From the NCBI GenBank assembly GCA_963755395.1, contig CAVWJJ010000004.1, positions 496,001 to 560,000 of the forward strand: DNA of 64,000 nucleotides, given 5' to 3'. Both the position numbers and the translations under genes were made by a program. Source of the DNA: DAHVFK01 sp963755395 (GTDB taxonomy: Bacteria > Pseudomonadota > Gammaproteobacteria > Burkholderiales > SG8-39). The notes beneath the pieces are model-generated. The model saw only the letters and a program-made list of their open reading frames with translations, was not told where the DNA came from and made no database searches. The stretch's first letter is position 1. Every line of letters starts with the position of its first letter. Below are positions 28,171-36,298 of the stretch, piece after piece.

Positions 28171-29106
28171 GCGCAGGCCGAAGGCGGCGCAGAGGGCGCT
28201 GAAAGTCAGAAAAGCGAGCGCGGTCGAAACCAGGATCGCGGCCGAGATGCGCTCTGCGTCTGCGCCCTGGCGCTCGGCGAACAGAAACACGGTGCCGGCG
28301 ACCGGCAGCGCGGCGGCGAGCACCAGGGTGTGCACTTCCAGCGATGGCAGGCGGAACAGGTACAGCGCCACCACCGCGGCAAGGAAGGGGTGCAGCAGCA
28401 GCTTCGCGCCGGCAATGACGAGCACGTCGGTGCGCGCGACGCGGGTGCCGGGGCGGTAGAGCGACACGCCGATGGTGAACAGCGCCACGGGCACGGCGGC
28501 CTGACCGAGCAGCTGGATGAGATGGTCGGCGGGCTGCCAAAGGGCGAGCTGCGTTGCGGAGAACGCCCCGCCAGCGATGACCGACCAGATCATCGGGTTC
28601 TTCGCCATTCGCGCAAGCACGCCGGCGAGCGCCGCGCCGGCGTCCGCGCCGCGGTGGTCCTGCAGCGCCGAGAGTGCGAGCGCGGCCGAGACGATGCACA
28701 GCAGGTCGGCCATGCCGGCGGCGATCAGCGGCGCCGCCGCGCCCTTGCCGAGGATCGCCGGCAGGAGCGCGAAGCCCATGTAGCCCCAGTTCGACCAGGA
28801 TGCGGCGAGCGCGGCGAACGCCGCGTCGCGCAGGCTCTCGCCGATCGCGAAGCGTGACACGGCCGCGAACGCCGCGAACAGCGTGAGGCCGGTGGCGAGG
28901 TAGGCGAAGAACACCGGCAGATTGACCAGGTCGCCGAAAGGCGTGCGCGCGCTGAAGCGAAACAGCAGGCACGGCAGCGCGAAATACAGCACGAAGGTGT
29001 TGAGCGCCGGGACAGCGTTCTCGGGCAGCAGCCGGAAACGCGCCGCGAGGTAACCGCACAGGATTAGCGCGAAGAACGGCGCCGTGACTTCGAGGATTGC
29101 CAGCAT
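28159..29106 (-). CDS. AEC-family (auxin efflux carrier-like) transporter
   Basis: 315 aa with about ten hydrophobic helices in the 5+5 arrangement of the AEC / bile-acid-sodium-symporter fold. The N-terminus (APFFALILCGYLAARF) and the PALNTFVLYFALPCLLF block are typical. Known members move malate, malonate or other carboxylates; the substrate here is not readable. It lies 45 nt downstream of the alpha/beta hydrolase of the Liv operon on the same strand and could be its last gene. Confidence 0.83.
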   Translation of the reverse strand: MLAILEVTAPFFALILCGYLAARFRLLPENAVPALNTFVLYFALPCLLFRFSARTPFGDLVNLPVFFAYLATGLTLFAAFAAVSRFAIGESLRDAAFAALAASWSNWGYMGFALLPAILGKGAAAPLIAAGMADLLCIVSAALALSALQDHRGADAGAALAGVLARMAKNPMIWSVIAGGAFSATQLALWQPADHLIQLLGQAAVPVALFTIGVSLYRPGTRVARTDVLVIAGAKLLLHPFLAAVVALYLFRLPSLEVHTLVLAAALPVAGTVFLFAERQGADAERISAAILVSTALAFLTFSALCAAFGLRLSP

Positions 29107-29151
29107 GAAGGCGCGCAGTTTAGAGCATCCGCGCCGCCCGCCGCACGAAAT

Positions 29152-29985
29152 TCACTTCCCGTTCAGGAATCTTTCGACCAGCGCGAACTGGTCGGGGACG
29201 TTGAGCGCGGGGGCGTGGCCGCAGCCGGCGATGGTGACCACCACCGCGCGCGGGCCGCGCTTGCGCATCTCCTCTGCGGTGTCGGCGAGCAAGAGGTCGG
29301 AGGCCTCGCCGCGCAGGCACAGGGTCGGCACGTCGATCGCGTCCCAGGCTTCCCACTGGTCGTAGTCGCGCGGGTAGTGGGTGAACTGGAGCGCCATGGC
29401 CGGATCGTAGTGCGGCGTCAGCTTGCCGTCGGGCAGGCGGCGCACCGACGTCTCGGTCAGGCGGCGCCACTGGGCATCCGACAGCCAGCCGAAGGGCTTG
29501 TACACGGTGCGGAAGTACTGCTCGAGATCGCTCACGCGCTCGAACTGCGGCGGGTTGCCGGCGTAGCTTCGGATGCGCTCGACCGCGACTTCGCCCAGCT
29601 TCGGTCCGATGTCGTTGAGCACGAGACGGCGAATCCGACCCTTCATTTCGCCGGCCGCGAGCCGGATGCCGAGCGCGCCTCCCATCGAGGTGCCGAGCCA
29701 GTGGAGGCGCTCCAGGCCGAGCCGGTCGGCGAGCGACAGCGCCAGCCCGGCGTAGAACTCGAGGCAGTATTCTTTCTCTGGCTGCGGGCTCCACTGCGAC
29801 AGACCGCGGCCGATGGTGTCGGGACAGATCACGCGGTAGCGCGGCGCGAGGTGCGCGGCGATGTCGTCCATGTCGCGCCCGGTGCGCGCCAGGCCGTGCC
29901 AGGCGATCAGCACCTCATCGTTGCCCGCGCCCCATTCGGTGTAGTGAATCTCGCGCCCCTGGCAGATTACGTATTTCGAAATCAT
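29152..29985 (-). CDS. Alpha/beta hydrolase at the end of the Liv operon
   Basis: 277 aa from ATG at 29985 (the frame stays open upstream inside livM). Nucleophile elbow GTSMGG (Ser near residue 103), oxyanion HG in AWHGLART and the catalytic His in GCGHAPAL. It starts in a 4-nt overlap with the livM stop, so it belongs to the same transcript. It may hydrolyse an imported ester, lactone or amide before catabolism. The sequence resembles general alpha/beta hydrolases such as enol-lactonases, but no substrate can be named. Confidence 0.8.
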   Translation of the reverse strand: MISKYVICQGREIHYTEWGAGNDEVLIAWHGLARTGRDMDDIAAHLAPRYRVICPDTIGRGLSQWSPQPEKEYCLEFYAGLALSLADRLGLERLHWLGTSMGGALGIRLAAGEMKGRIRRLVLNDIGPKLGEVAVERIRSYAGNPPQFERVSDLEQYFRTVYKPFGWLSDAQWRRLTETSVRRLPDGKLTPHYDPAMALQFTHYPRDYDQWEAWDAIDVPTLCLRGEASDLLLADTAEEMRKRGPRAVVVTIAGCGHAPALNVPDQFALVERFLNGK

Positions 29986-30986
29986 TTTCGCAGTCGTCCT
30001 ACGATGCCGGTCGGAAAGTAGTAGACGCACAAGATGAAGAGCACGCCGAGCCACAGCAGCCAGCGGTCCGGGTGCAGCAGGTCATGCAACAGCGGCACGC
30101 CAGTCACGGCGCCGCTGGCGAGTTTCATCAGGTCGCGCAGGTAGCTCTGCGCGAGCACGAATATCGTGGCGCCGAGCACCGAGCCATACATCGTTCCCAT
30201 GCCGCCGATCACCACCATCAGCAGGATGTCGACCATGATGTCGAACGACAGCGTCGCCGCCGGCCCCGTATAGCGCAACCAGACCGCGTACAGCAGACCG
30301 GCCGCGGTCGCGCCCAGCGCACCGACGCAGTTGGCGACCGTGCGGTAGACGACCGTGCGGTAGCCGAGCGCCTCGGCGCGGAACTCGTTCTCGCGGATCG
30401 ACTGCAGCACGCGGCCGAACGGCGAGTTGACGATGCGCAGCAGGGCGAGGAACAGCACGGTCGCGGCCGCCAGCACCAGGTAGTAGGACGCAAGGCGCGG
30501 CTGCAGCAGCCGCGGCAGGCTGAAGTTGATACCGTCCTCGCCGCCCGTGAGCCACGATAGCTGCGAGGCGAGGATCTGGAAGAACGCGGCCACCGCGAGT
30601 GTGATCATGGCGAAGAAGATCGCCCGCACGCGCAGGGACAGCAGGCCCACGGCGAAGGCAACCGCAGCCGAGAGCAGCAGCGCCAGCGCGCTTCCGGCCG
30701 CCAGGCCGCCCCAGCCCGGGCCCCAGTTCGCCGCCGCGAGGCCGACGCCGTAGCCGCCGATGCCGAAGAACATCGTGTGCGCGAAGGACACGATGCCGGT
30801 GTAGCCGAGCAGCAGGTCGTAGCTTGCCGCCAGCACCACGAACACCGCGATCTTGGCCGCGACGTCGAGCGAGCGCGTGCCGGGAAAGATGAACGGCGCC
30901 AGCACCAGCGCGGCCAGCACCAGCGCGAGCGCCGCGGCGAGCGCGCGGCTGCGGGGCAGGTCGCCCGAGAGCAGGAAGCGGATCAT
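29982..30986 (-). CDS. livM: Branched-chain amino acid-type ABC permease LivM
   Basis: 334 aa from ATG at 30986, overlapping the livH stop. About eight to ten membrane helices and the LivM signatures LLLGYTGIVSFAHTMFFGIGGY and SIRENEFRAEALGY. The C-terminus contains the MVVIGGMGTMYGSVLGA loop that contacts the ATPase. Its stop overlaps the hydrolase ATG. Substrates of this family include branched amino acids, amides, urea and aromatic acids, so the name gives the family only. Confidence 0.9.
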   Translation of the reverse strand: MIRFLLSGDLPRSRALAAALALVLAALVLAPFIFPGTRSLDVAAKIAVFVVLAASYDLLLGYTGIVSFAHTMFFGIGGYGVGLAAANWGPGWGGLAAGSALALLLSAAVAFAVGLLSLRVRAIFFAMITLAVAAFFQILASQLSWLTGGEDGINFSLPRLLQPRLASYYLVLAAATVLFLALLRIVNSPFGRVLQSIRENEFRAEALGYRTVVYRTVANCVGALGATAAGLLYAVWLRYTGPAATLSFDIMVDILLMVVIGGMGTMYGSVLGATIFVLAQSYLRDLMKLASGAVTGVPLLHDLLHPDRWLLWLGVLFILCVYYFPTGIVGRLRK

Positions 30987-31954
30987 TTCGCCACCGGATA
31001 TAGCCCGCGCGGGCGCCACAGCAGCACCAGCACCATCAGCATGATGTTCGAGCCGAGCGCGAGCTTGGGCGCGAGAAAGCCGGTGTAGTTCGCCATCAGG
31101 CCGACCAGCAGCGCGCCGACGAAGCAGCCGCCGACCGATCCCAGTCCGCCGATGATCACCACGATGAAGATCATCACCAGCACCTGCATGCCCATCTGGA
31201 CGTTGACCGACTCCTGGTACATGGCCCACATGACGCCGCCCAGGCCCGCCAGCGCGCTGCCGGCAACGAACACGCCGACGAACAGGCGCCGGATGCGGTA
31301 GCCGAGCGCCTCGACCATCTCGGCGTTCTCGACCCCCGCGCGCACCAGCAGCCCGATGCGGGTGCGGTTGAGCAGCAGCCACATGGCGCCGAACAGCGCC
31401 AGGCCCACCGCGACCGCGAGCACGCGGTAGCGCTCGATCGCCGCGTCGCCGAAGATGAACGATCCTGTGAGCGCCGTCGGGCGCGGCAGCGAGATCAGGT
31501 CGGGTCCCCAGACCACGATGATCAGCTGCTCGACCACGATCAGCCCGCCCATCGTTACCAGGATCTGCCGCAGGTGGTCGCCGTACACCGGCCGGATCAC
31601 CACCCGCTCGAAGAACCAGCCGAGCGCGGCCGCGAGCGCCATTGCCGCCAGCACCGCCGGGCCGATCGCCGCGAGGTTGGCGGCAAGCCCCGGCGCCTGG
31701 GCCTGCCCCTTGAGCGCCAGCAGCACCGAAGCCGCGGCGTAGGCGCCGATCGAGATGAACACGCCGTGGGCGAAGTTCATCACATCCATCAGTCCGAAAA
31801 CCAAGGTCAGGCCGGACGCCATCATGAAGATCATCATCCCCATCGCGAGGCCGGCCACCGTGAGCGTGATCCAGATCGGCAGGCTCGCGACCAGCGGCAG
31901 CGAGCCGAAAACCAGTGCCGCGAGCAGTGCGAGCGGTACCCAGTCGCGCTTCAC
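30983..31954 (-). CDS. livH: Branched-chain amino acid-type ABC permease LivH
   Basis: 323 aa from GTG at 31954, overlapping the livF stop (GTGA). LivH motifs GLTLVFGLMDVMNFAHGVF and the VVIIGGLGSVGGCFVGALL loop near residue 255 are present, with about eight helices. It pairs with LivM as the heterodimeric membrane channel. Readable sequence upstream in this frame is the displaced N-terminal part of livF and not part of this protein. Confidence 0.9.
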   Translation of the reverse strand: MKRDWVPLALLAALVFGSLPLVASLPIWITLTVAGLAMGMMIFMMASGLTLVFGLMDVMNFAHGVFISIGAYAAASVLLALKGQAQAPGLAANLAAIGPAVLAAMALAAALGWFFERVVIRPVYGDHLRQILVTMGGLIVVEQLIIVVWGPDLISLPRPTALTGSFIFGDAAIERYRVLAVAVGLALFGAMWLLLNRTRIGLLVRAGVENAEMVEALGYRIRRLFVGVFVAGSALAGLGGVMWAMYQESVNVQMGMQVLVMIFIVVIIGGLGSVGGCFVGALLVGLMANYTGFLAPKLALGSNIMLMVLVLLWRPRGLYPVAK

Positions 31955-32665
31955 TGGTGCGCCTCCAGCGACAGGCCGAGCAGCTTCGCCTGCAGCGCCG
32001 GGTCGGCCACCAGCGCGTCCATGCGCCCGCGGTGGACGATGCGGCCCGAGTCCATCACCGCCACGGCGTCGCCGAGCGACTGCGCGAAATGGAAGTTCTG
32101 CTCCACCACCAGGATCGTGGTGTCGGTGCGCTTGAGTTCGCGGAAGGCCTCGATCATGTTGCCGATGATCGCCGGCGCGAGCCCCTTGGTCGGTTCGTCG
32201 ACCAGCAGGAGTTTCCTCGGCTCGACGATCGCGCGCGCGATCGCCAGCATCTGCTTCTGGCCGCCGGACAGGTTGCCGGCGGCGGTGTGCCAGAACTTCT
32301 GCAGCGCCGGGAACAGATCGAAGATCCAGTCCAGGCGTTTCGGATCGGGCGCGCCACGGCGCGCGGCGAGCAGCATGTTCTCGCGCACCGTCAGGCTGGC
32401 AAAGATGCCCATGTTCTCGGGCACGTAGGCGACGCCAAGCCGCGCGATCGCGGGGGTCTTCAGCCCCTGGATTTCGGCCTGTTCGCAAAGCGATGCGACC
32501 TGCGGACGCACGCCACAACCCCATGATGGTGCGCAGGCAGGTGGTCTTGCCCGCGCCGTTCCTGCCCAGCAGCATGGTCAGGCTGCCGCGCGGCACCTCG
32601 AAGTCCACGCCTTGCAGAATGTGGTACTGGCCGATGTGGGTGTTCACTTCGGCGAGCGAGAGCAT
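31951..32665 (-). pseudogene. livF: LivF-type ABC ATPase gene interrupted by a +1 frameshift
   Basis: The N-terminal part (MLSLAEVNTHIGQYHILQG, Walker A GRNGAGKTT, LRTIMGLWRASAGRI) reads from ATG at 32665, 4 nt after livG. The rest (AEIQGLKTPAIARLGVAYV, signature LSGGQKQMLAIARA, Walker B LLVDEPTKGLAP) is in the next frame. Removing one base near 32487-32490, within CTTTGCG on the coding strand, joins them into a 237-aa LivF of normal length with the right spacing between GRI and the Q-loop region. Every motif survives, so either the assembly has a one-base error or the gene broke very recently. LivG and LivF normally form the ATPase pair, so a real frameshift would disable the transporter. 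Confidence 0.8.
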
Positions 32666-32669
32666 CGGC

Positions 32670-33428
32670 TCAGGCACGCGCCACCCCGAGATAGGCTTCC
32701 TGCACGATCGGCGAGGCGATGACCTCCTCGGGCGCGCCGTCGGCGACCAGCTCGCCCTGGTGCAGCACGATGATGCGGTCCGCAAGCGAGCGCACCACGT
32801 CCATCTTGTGCTCGACCAGCAGCACAGTCTTGTCGCCCATCGCCTTGATGTGCTCGATCAGCTCGAGGATCACCGGCACCTCGTCCACGCTCATGCCGGC
32901 GGTAGGCTCGTCGAACATGAACACGTCTGGCTCGAGCGCGAGCAGGATCGCGACCTCGAGCTTTCTCTGGTCCCCGTGCGGCAGCGTGGCGGCCGCCAGG
33001 TCGCGCTTGTCGGCCAGCGCCACCCGGTGCAGGGTGTGCTCTGCCTTTTCGATCAGCTCGACGTGGCGGCCCCACATCGACCACAGGTCCTTGCCCAGCC
33101 CCGCGCGCGCCTGCACCGCCAGGCGTACGTTCTCGAGCACCGTCAGGCGCGGAAACAGATTGGTGAGCTGGAACGCGCGCCCCACCCCGCGCCGCGTGCG
33201 CGCCGGCGCGCCGAGAGAGGTGACGTCCTCGCCGAAGAGCGACACCCGGCCGCTGGTGGCCCTGAGCTGGCCCGAGATCAGGTTGAAGTAGGTGGTCTTG
33301 CCCGCGCCGTTCGGCCCGACGATGGCGGTGAGCGTGCCGGGCCTGAAGGCGCAGGATACCTCGTTCACCGCCACGTGCCCGCCGAAACGGACCGTCAGGC
33401 CGTGGGTTTCCAGGACCGGGTGTTCCAC
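32670..33428 (-). CDS. livG: Branched-chain amino acid-type ABC ATPase LivG
   Basis: 252 aa. Walker A GPNGAGKTT, a LivG-specific insert (TRRGVGRAFQLTNLFPRLTV), a degenerate signature segment (LPHGDQRKLEVAILLA) typical of LivG, and Walker B VFMFDEPTAGMS. It lies 27 nt downstream of the binding-protein gene and 4 nt upstream of livF. Confidence 0.92.
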   Translation of the reverse strand: MEHPVLETHGLTVRFGGHVAVNEVSCAFRPGTLTAIVGPNGAGKTTYFNLISGQLRATSGRVSLFGEDVTSLGAPARTRRGVGRAFQLTNLFPRLTVLENVRLAVQARAGLGKDLWSMWGRHVELIEKAEHTLHRVALADKRDLAAATLPHGDQRKLEVAILLALEPDVFMFDEPTAGMSVDEVPVILELIEHIKAMGDKTVLLVEHKMDVVRSLADRIIVLHQGELVADGAPEEVIASPIVQEAYLGVARA

Positions 33429-33455
33429 GGTCCTCTCCTCCGGTGCGCTACGCGT

Positions 33456-34646
33456 TTAGCGCTTGTTCGTGATCGGAACTGGCAGCTCCGACGCGGGAAT
33501 CACGCGCACCAGGCTGAGCAGGTCCCACTCGTTCTTCTGCTCGGACGGCTTCTTGATGCGAAACTCGAACATGTCCTGCATCGCCTGGTGGTCCTCCTTG
33601 CGGAAGGTCATCTCGCCCTTGGGCGTATCGAACGACATGCCTTCCATGGCGGCGATCAGCTTCTCGGTGTCGGTGCCGCCGGCCTTCTTGATCGCGTCGA
33701 CGATCGCGACCGCGGCCGCCATGCCGCCGCAGGTGAAGAAGTCGGGCGGCATGCCGTAGCGCTTCTCGTGCTCCGTCACCAGCCAGTCGTTCATCTTGTT
33801 CTTGGGAAAGCCGTAGTAGTAGTAGATCGCGCCTTCCATGCCCGCGAGGTCTTTCCAGCCCTTCATGACCGGCAGGATGTTGCCGCCGGTGGCGAGCTCG
33901 ATGCCGAAGCGCCCGGGATCGAGCGCGGCGATCTTGGTCGCGGGGTTCGGGCCGGCCCAGTAGATCACCAGCACCTTGCGCCCGGGCTTGTCCTTCAGCG
34001 CAGCAAAAATGCGTTCGGCCGAAGCGGTGAAATCGGTCGTCTTCTGCGGCGCGTACTCCTCGTGCACGATCTTCGCCTTCGAGCCGACCTGCGCCAGCGC
34101 GTCCTTGAGCGCCTTGATGCCGTCGCGCCCGAACGCGTAATCCTGCGCCAGGGTGGCGATCGACATGTCGCCCTTGAGCGTAGCAGCGGCGGCGAGTCCG
34201 TCCTGGGTCGAGTTGCGCGCGGTGCGGAAGATGTAGCGGTTCCAGTTCGCGCCGGTGATCGAGTCGGCCACGGCGGGCTCGACCAGCAGGATCTTCTTGT
34301 ACTCTTCGGCCACCGGCAGCATCGCCACGCCGATGCCGGAGTTGACCGGGCCGACCGCGATATCGGCCTTATCGTCGCCATAGGCGGCAGCCAGCTGCGC
34401 CTTGCCGACGTCGGGCTTGTTTTGGGTGTCCTTCTCGATCACCACGATCTTGCGCCCGAGCACCTCCATCGTGCCGTGGGTCGCGTATTCCAGGCCCATC
34501 ATCAGCCCTGTGTGGCTCTGCTTGGCGTAGGCTTCGAGCGGCCCAGTCTTGCCGTACACGTGCGCGATGCGAATTTCCTGGGCGGACGCCAGGCCGGCGC
34601 TAGCGGCGAGCGCCAGCATCGCCGTGACTTTGAGCGTGCGTTTCAT
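33456..34646 (-). CDS. livK: Periplasmic substrate-binding protein of the Liv-type transporter
   Basis: 396 aa with a Sec signal peptide (LKVTAMLALAASAGLASA, cleavage before QEIRI). Type I periplasmic binding fold with the family blocks AYGDDKADIAVGPVNSGIGV and YAFGRDGIKALKDAL. The ligand pocket cannot be assigned; relatives bind branched amino acids, amides or aromatic acids. It is the first gene after a sigma54 promoter, with a strong ribosome-binding site (GAGGAGGGAGT) before ATG at 34646. Confidence 0.9.
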   Translation of the reverse strand: MKRTLKVTAMLALAASAGLASAQEIRIAHVYGKTGPLEAYAKQSHTGLMMGLEYATHGTMEVLGRKIVVIEKDTQNKPDVGKAQLAAAYGDDKADIAVGPVNSGIGVAMLPVAEEYKKILLVEPAVADSITGANWNRYIFRTARNSTQDGLAAAATLKGDMSIATLAQDYAFGRDGIKALKDALAQVGSKAKIVHEEYAPQKTTDFTASAERIFAALKDKPGRKVLVIYWAGPNPATKIAALDPGRFGIELATGGNILPVMKGWKDLAGMEGAIYYYYGFPKNKMNDWLVTEHEKRYGMPPDFFTCGGMAAAVAIVDAIKKAGGTDTEKLIAAMEGMSFDTPKGEMTFRKEDHQAMQDMFEFRIKKPSEQKNEWDLLSLVRVIPASELPVPITNKR

Positions 34647-34680
34647 ACTCCCTCCTCAGTAGGACTTACCCGCCCCGTTT

Positions 34681-34696
34681 CGCAATGTGCGTGCCA
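34681..34696 (-). promoter_or_regulatory. Sigma54 (-24/-12) promoter of the Liv operon
   Basis: On the reverse strand the sequence is TGGCACGCACATTGCG, an almost perfect match to the RpoN consensus TGGCAC-N5-TTGCW, with GG at -24 and GC at -12. The predicted start site is near 34670, leaving a 24-nt leader before the livK ATG. The gene just upstream encodes a sigma54 activator, which makes the call much stronger. Confidence 0.88.
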
Positions 34697-34762
34697 TGGC
34701 GACTAACGCCATGATTTATATAATTTAGTGAATTCATGTGAGCACACACTCTGATCCTCGGA

Positions 34763-34779
34763 TGTCCGATATTCGGACA
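34763..34779. promoter_or_regulatory. Activator-binding palindrome 1 (perfect)
   Basis: TGTCCGA-TAT-TCGGACA is a perfect 7-bp-arm palindrome centred about 101 bp upstream of the predicted livK start site. That is the usual place for an enhancer-like site of a sigma54 activator. It shares the TGTCCG/CGGACA half-sites with two further copies. Confidence 0.75.
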
Positions 34780-34838
34780 CGAAAGCGAGATCGAAATCGG
34801 ATTTCCTTTGAAATCAGAAGCGTCCCATCTGCTCGTCA

Positions 34839-34855
34839 TGTCCGGAAGTCGGACG
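34839..34855. promoter_or_regulatory. Activator-binding palindrome 2 (imperfect)
   Basis: TGTCCGG-AAG-TCGGACG keeps the TGTCCG and CGGAC cores with mismatches at the outer right base and at one inner pair. It is centred about 177 bp upstream of the predicted livK start and 20 bp (two helical turns) from the third copy, which suggests side-by-side binding of two dimers. Confidence 0.65.
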
Positions 34856-34858
34856 CCA

Positions 34859-34875
34859 TGTCCGCTAAGCGGACA
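34859..34875. promoter_or_regulatory. Activator-binding palindrome 3 (perfect, overlaps the activator stop codon)
   Basis: TGTCCGC-TAA-GCGGACA is perfect with 7-bp arms, centred about 197 bp upstream of the predicted livK start. It encodes the last residues and the TAG stop (34865-34867) of the activator gene itself. Confidence 0.7.
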
Positions 34876-36298
34876 GACGTTTGATCTCGGCAAGCTTCTC
34901 GTAAAGGGTGGCACGCGAGATCCCTAGCATCCTCGCAGCCGAGACTTTGTTGCCGCCGGTCGCCTCGAGCGCCGAGCGGATCGAACTGTGCTCGAGCTCG
35001 GCGATGAGTTGCGGCAGCGGGCGCAGCGCGGGCGTCGGCGCCGTGGCGGCGCCCGTCGCGGCGGCGCGCGGCAGGATCATGGCGAAGTCTTCCGCCGCGA
35101 GGCGCGCGTGGTCGGTCAGCATCGCCGCCTGCTCCAGTGCGTTGCGCAGCTCGCGAATGTTGCCGCGCCATTCATGACCGGCGAGCGCCGCCAGCGCCGC
35201 CGGGGTCAGCTCGCGCTGCGGCATGCCGGTTCGCGCGGCGATGTTCTCGAGCAGATTCTCGGCCAGCGCCTCGAGGTCCGACAGGCGCTCGCGCAGCGGT
35301 GGCACCCGGATCGGCAGCACGCTCAGGCGGTAGTAGAGGTCCTCGCGAAACCGGTCGTCGGCGACCAGCGCCTTCAGGTCGCGGCTGGTGGCGGCGATGA
35401 CCCGCACGTCGACCTTGATTACCTTGTTCGAGCCGAGCGGCTCGATTTCCTGCTCCTGCAGCGCGCGCAGCAGCTTCGCCTGCAGCGCGGGCGGTGCGTC
35501 GCCCACCTCGTCCAGGAACAGCGTGCCGCCGTCGGCAAGCACGAAGCGCCCGTCGCGGCCCTTGCGATCGGCTCCGGTGTAGGCCCCGGGGACGACGCCG
35601 AAGAATTCCGCCTCGAGCAGCGTCTCGGGCACGGCGGCGAGGTTGACGCCGACGAACGGCTTGGCCGCGCGCGCCGAGGCGGCGTGGATCGCGTGCGCGA
35701 GCAGCTCCTTGCCGGTGCCCGTCTCGCCCACCAGCAAAACGTTGCCCTCGGTTTGCGCCGCGCGCCGCGCCTGGCGCTTGACTTCGATCGCTGCCGGGCT
35801 CGAGCCGACGAAGCTGGCGAAGGTGTACTTGGCGCGCCGCTGCGCGGCGAGCTCGCGTCGCGCTTCGTCGAGGTCCTTTTGCAGCCGCGCGAACTTGCCG
35901 ATCAGCGGCTGCAGCGTCGTCTCCGGATGATCGAACAGCACCATGCCGAGCACGCCGATCACTTCGCCCGATTCGTCGCGCAGCGGAATTCGGCTCACCA
36001 CGAAGGTGCCGGCCTTGTTGGTCAGCAGGTCGAGCAGGATCGGCTTGCCGCTCTCGAGCACGTGGCGCATGAGCGTATTCGGCACCACCTGCTCGACCGG
36101 CTTGCCGACGAAGTCCTCGGCGCGCTCGAATCCGAGCGCCGGCAGGAAGCGCTTATAGCTGTCGTTGATCCATACTACGCGCCCGCTGCGGTCTACCAGC
36201 ATCATGCCTTCGCTCATGTTCGAGAACAGGTCGAACATCGAGCGCGCCGCGAGCTTGAGCACGCTCTCGGCGTCGCGCGGCAGGGACGGCGCGCTCAT
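34865..36298 (-). CDS. PAS-domain sigma54-dependent transcriptional activator
   Basis: 477 aa from ATG at 36298, which overlaps the degQ stop (ATGA). PAS sensor domain at about 20-125 (GMMLVDRSGRVVWINDSYKRF), a linker, AAA+ domain at about 165-395 with Walker A GETGTGKE (191-198) and the sigma54-contacting loop in the variant form GAYTGA (238-243; GAFTGA is usual). A Fis-type helix-turn-helix lies at the C-terminus (NKVSAARMLGISRATLYEKL). The organisation resembles PrpR/AcoR-like regulators of catabolic operons. It most likely activates the sigma54 promoter of the adjacent Liv operon through the TGTCCG palindromes. The signal sensed by the PAS domain is unknown. Confidence 0.85.
   Translation of the reverse strand: MSAPSLPRDAESVLKLAARSMFDLFSNMSEGMMLVDRSGRVVWINDSYKRFLPALGFERAEDFVGKPVEQVVPNTLMRHVLESGKPILLDLLTNKAGTFVVSRIPLRDESGEVIGVLGMVLFDHPETTLQPLIGKFARLQKDLDEARRELAAQRRAKYTFASFVGSSPAAIEVKRQARRAAQTEGNVLLVGETGTGKELLAHAIHAASARAAKPFVGVNLAAVPETLLEAEFFGVVPGAYTGADRKGRDGRFVLADGGTLFLDEVGDAPPALQAKLLRALQEQEIEPLGSNKVIKVDVRVIAATSRDLKALVADDRFREDLYYRLSVLPIRVPPLRERLSDLEALAENLLENIAARTGMPQRELTPAALAALAGHEWRGNIRELRNALEQAAMLTDHARLAAEDFAMILPRAAATGAATAPTPALRPLPQLIAELEHSSIRSALEATGGNKVSAARMLGISRATLYEKLAEIKRLSA

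Noticed and set aside
30983..32785. A 600-residue protein joining LivF and LivH
   Set aside because: The frame starts inside livG, reads the true LivF N-terminus, then crosses the frameshifted part of livF in the wrong frame before entering livH; no real fusion.
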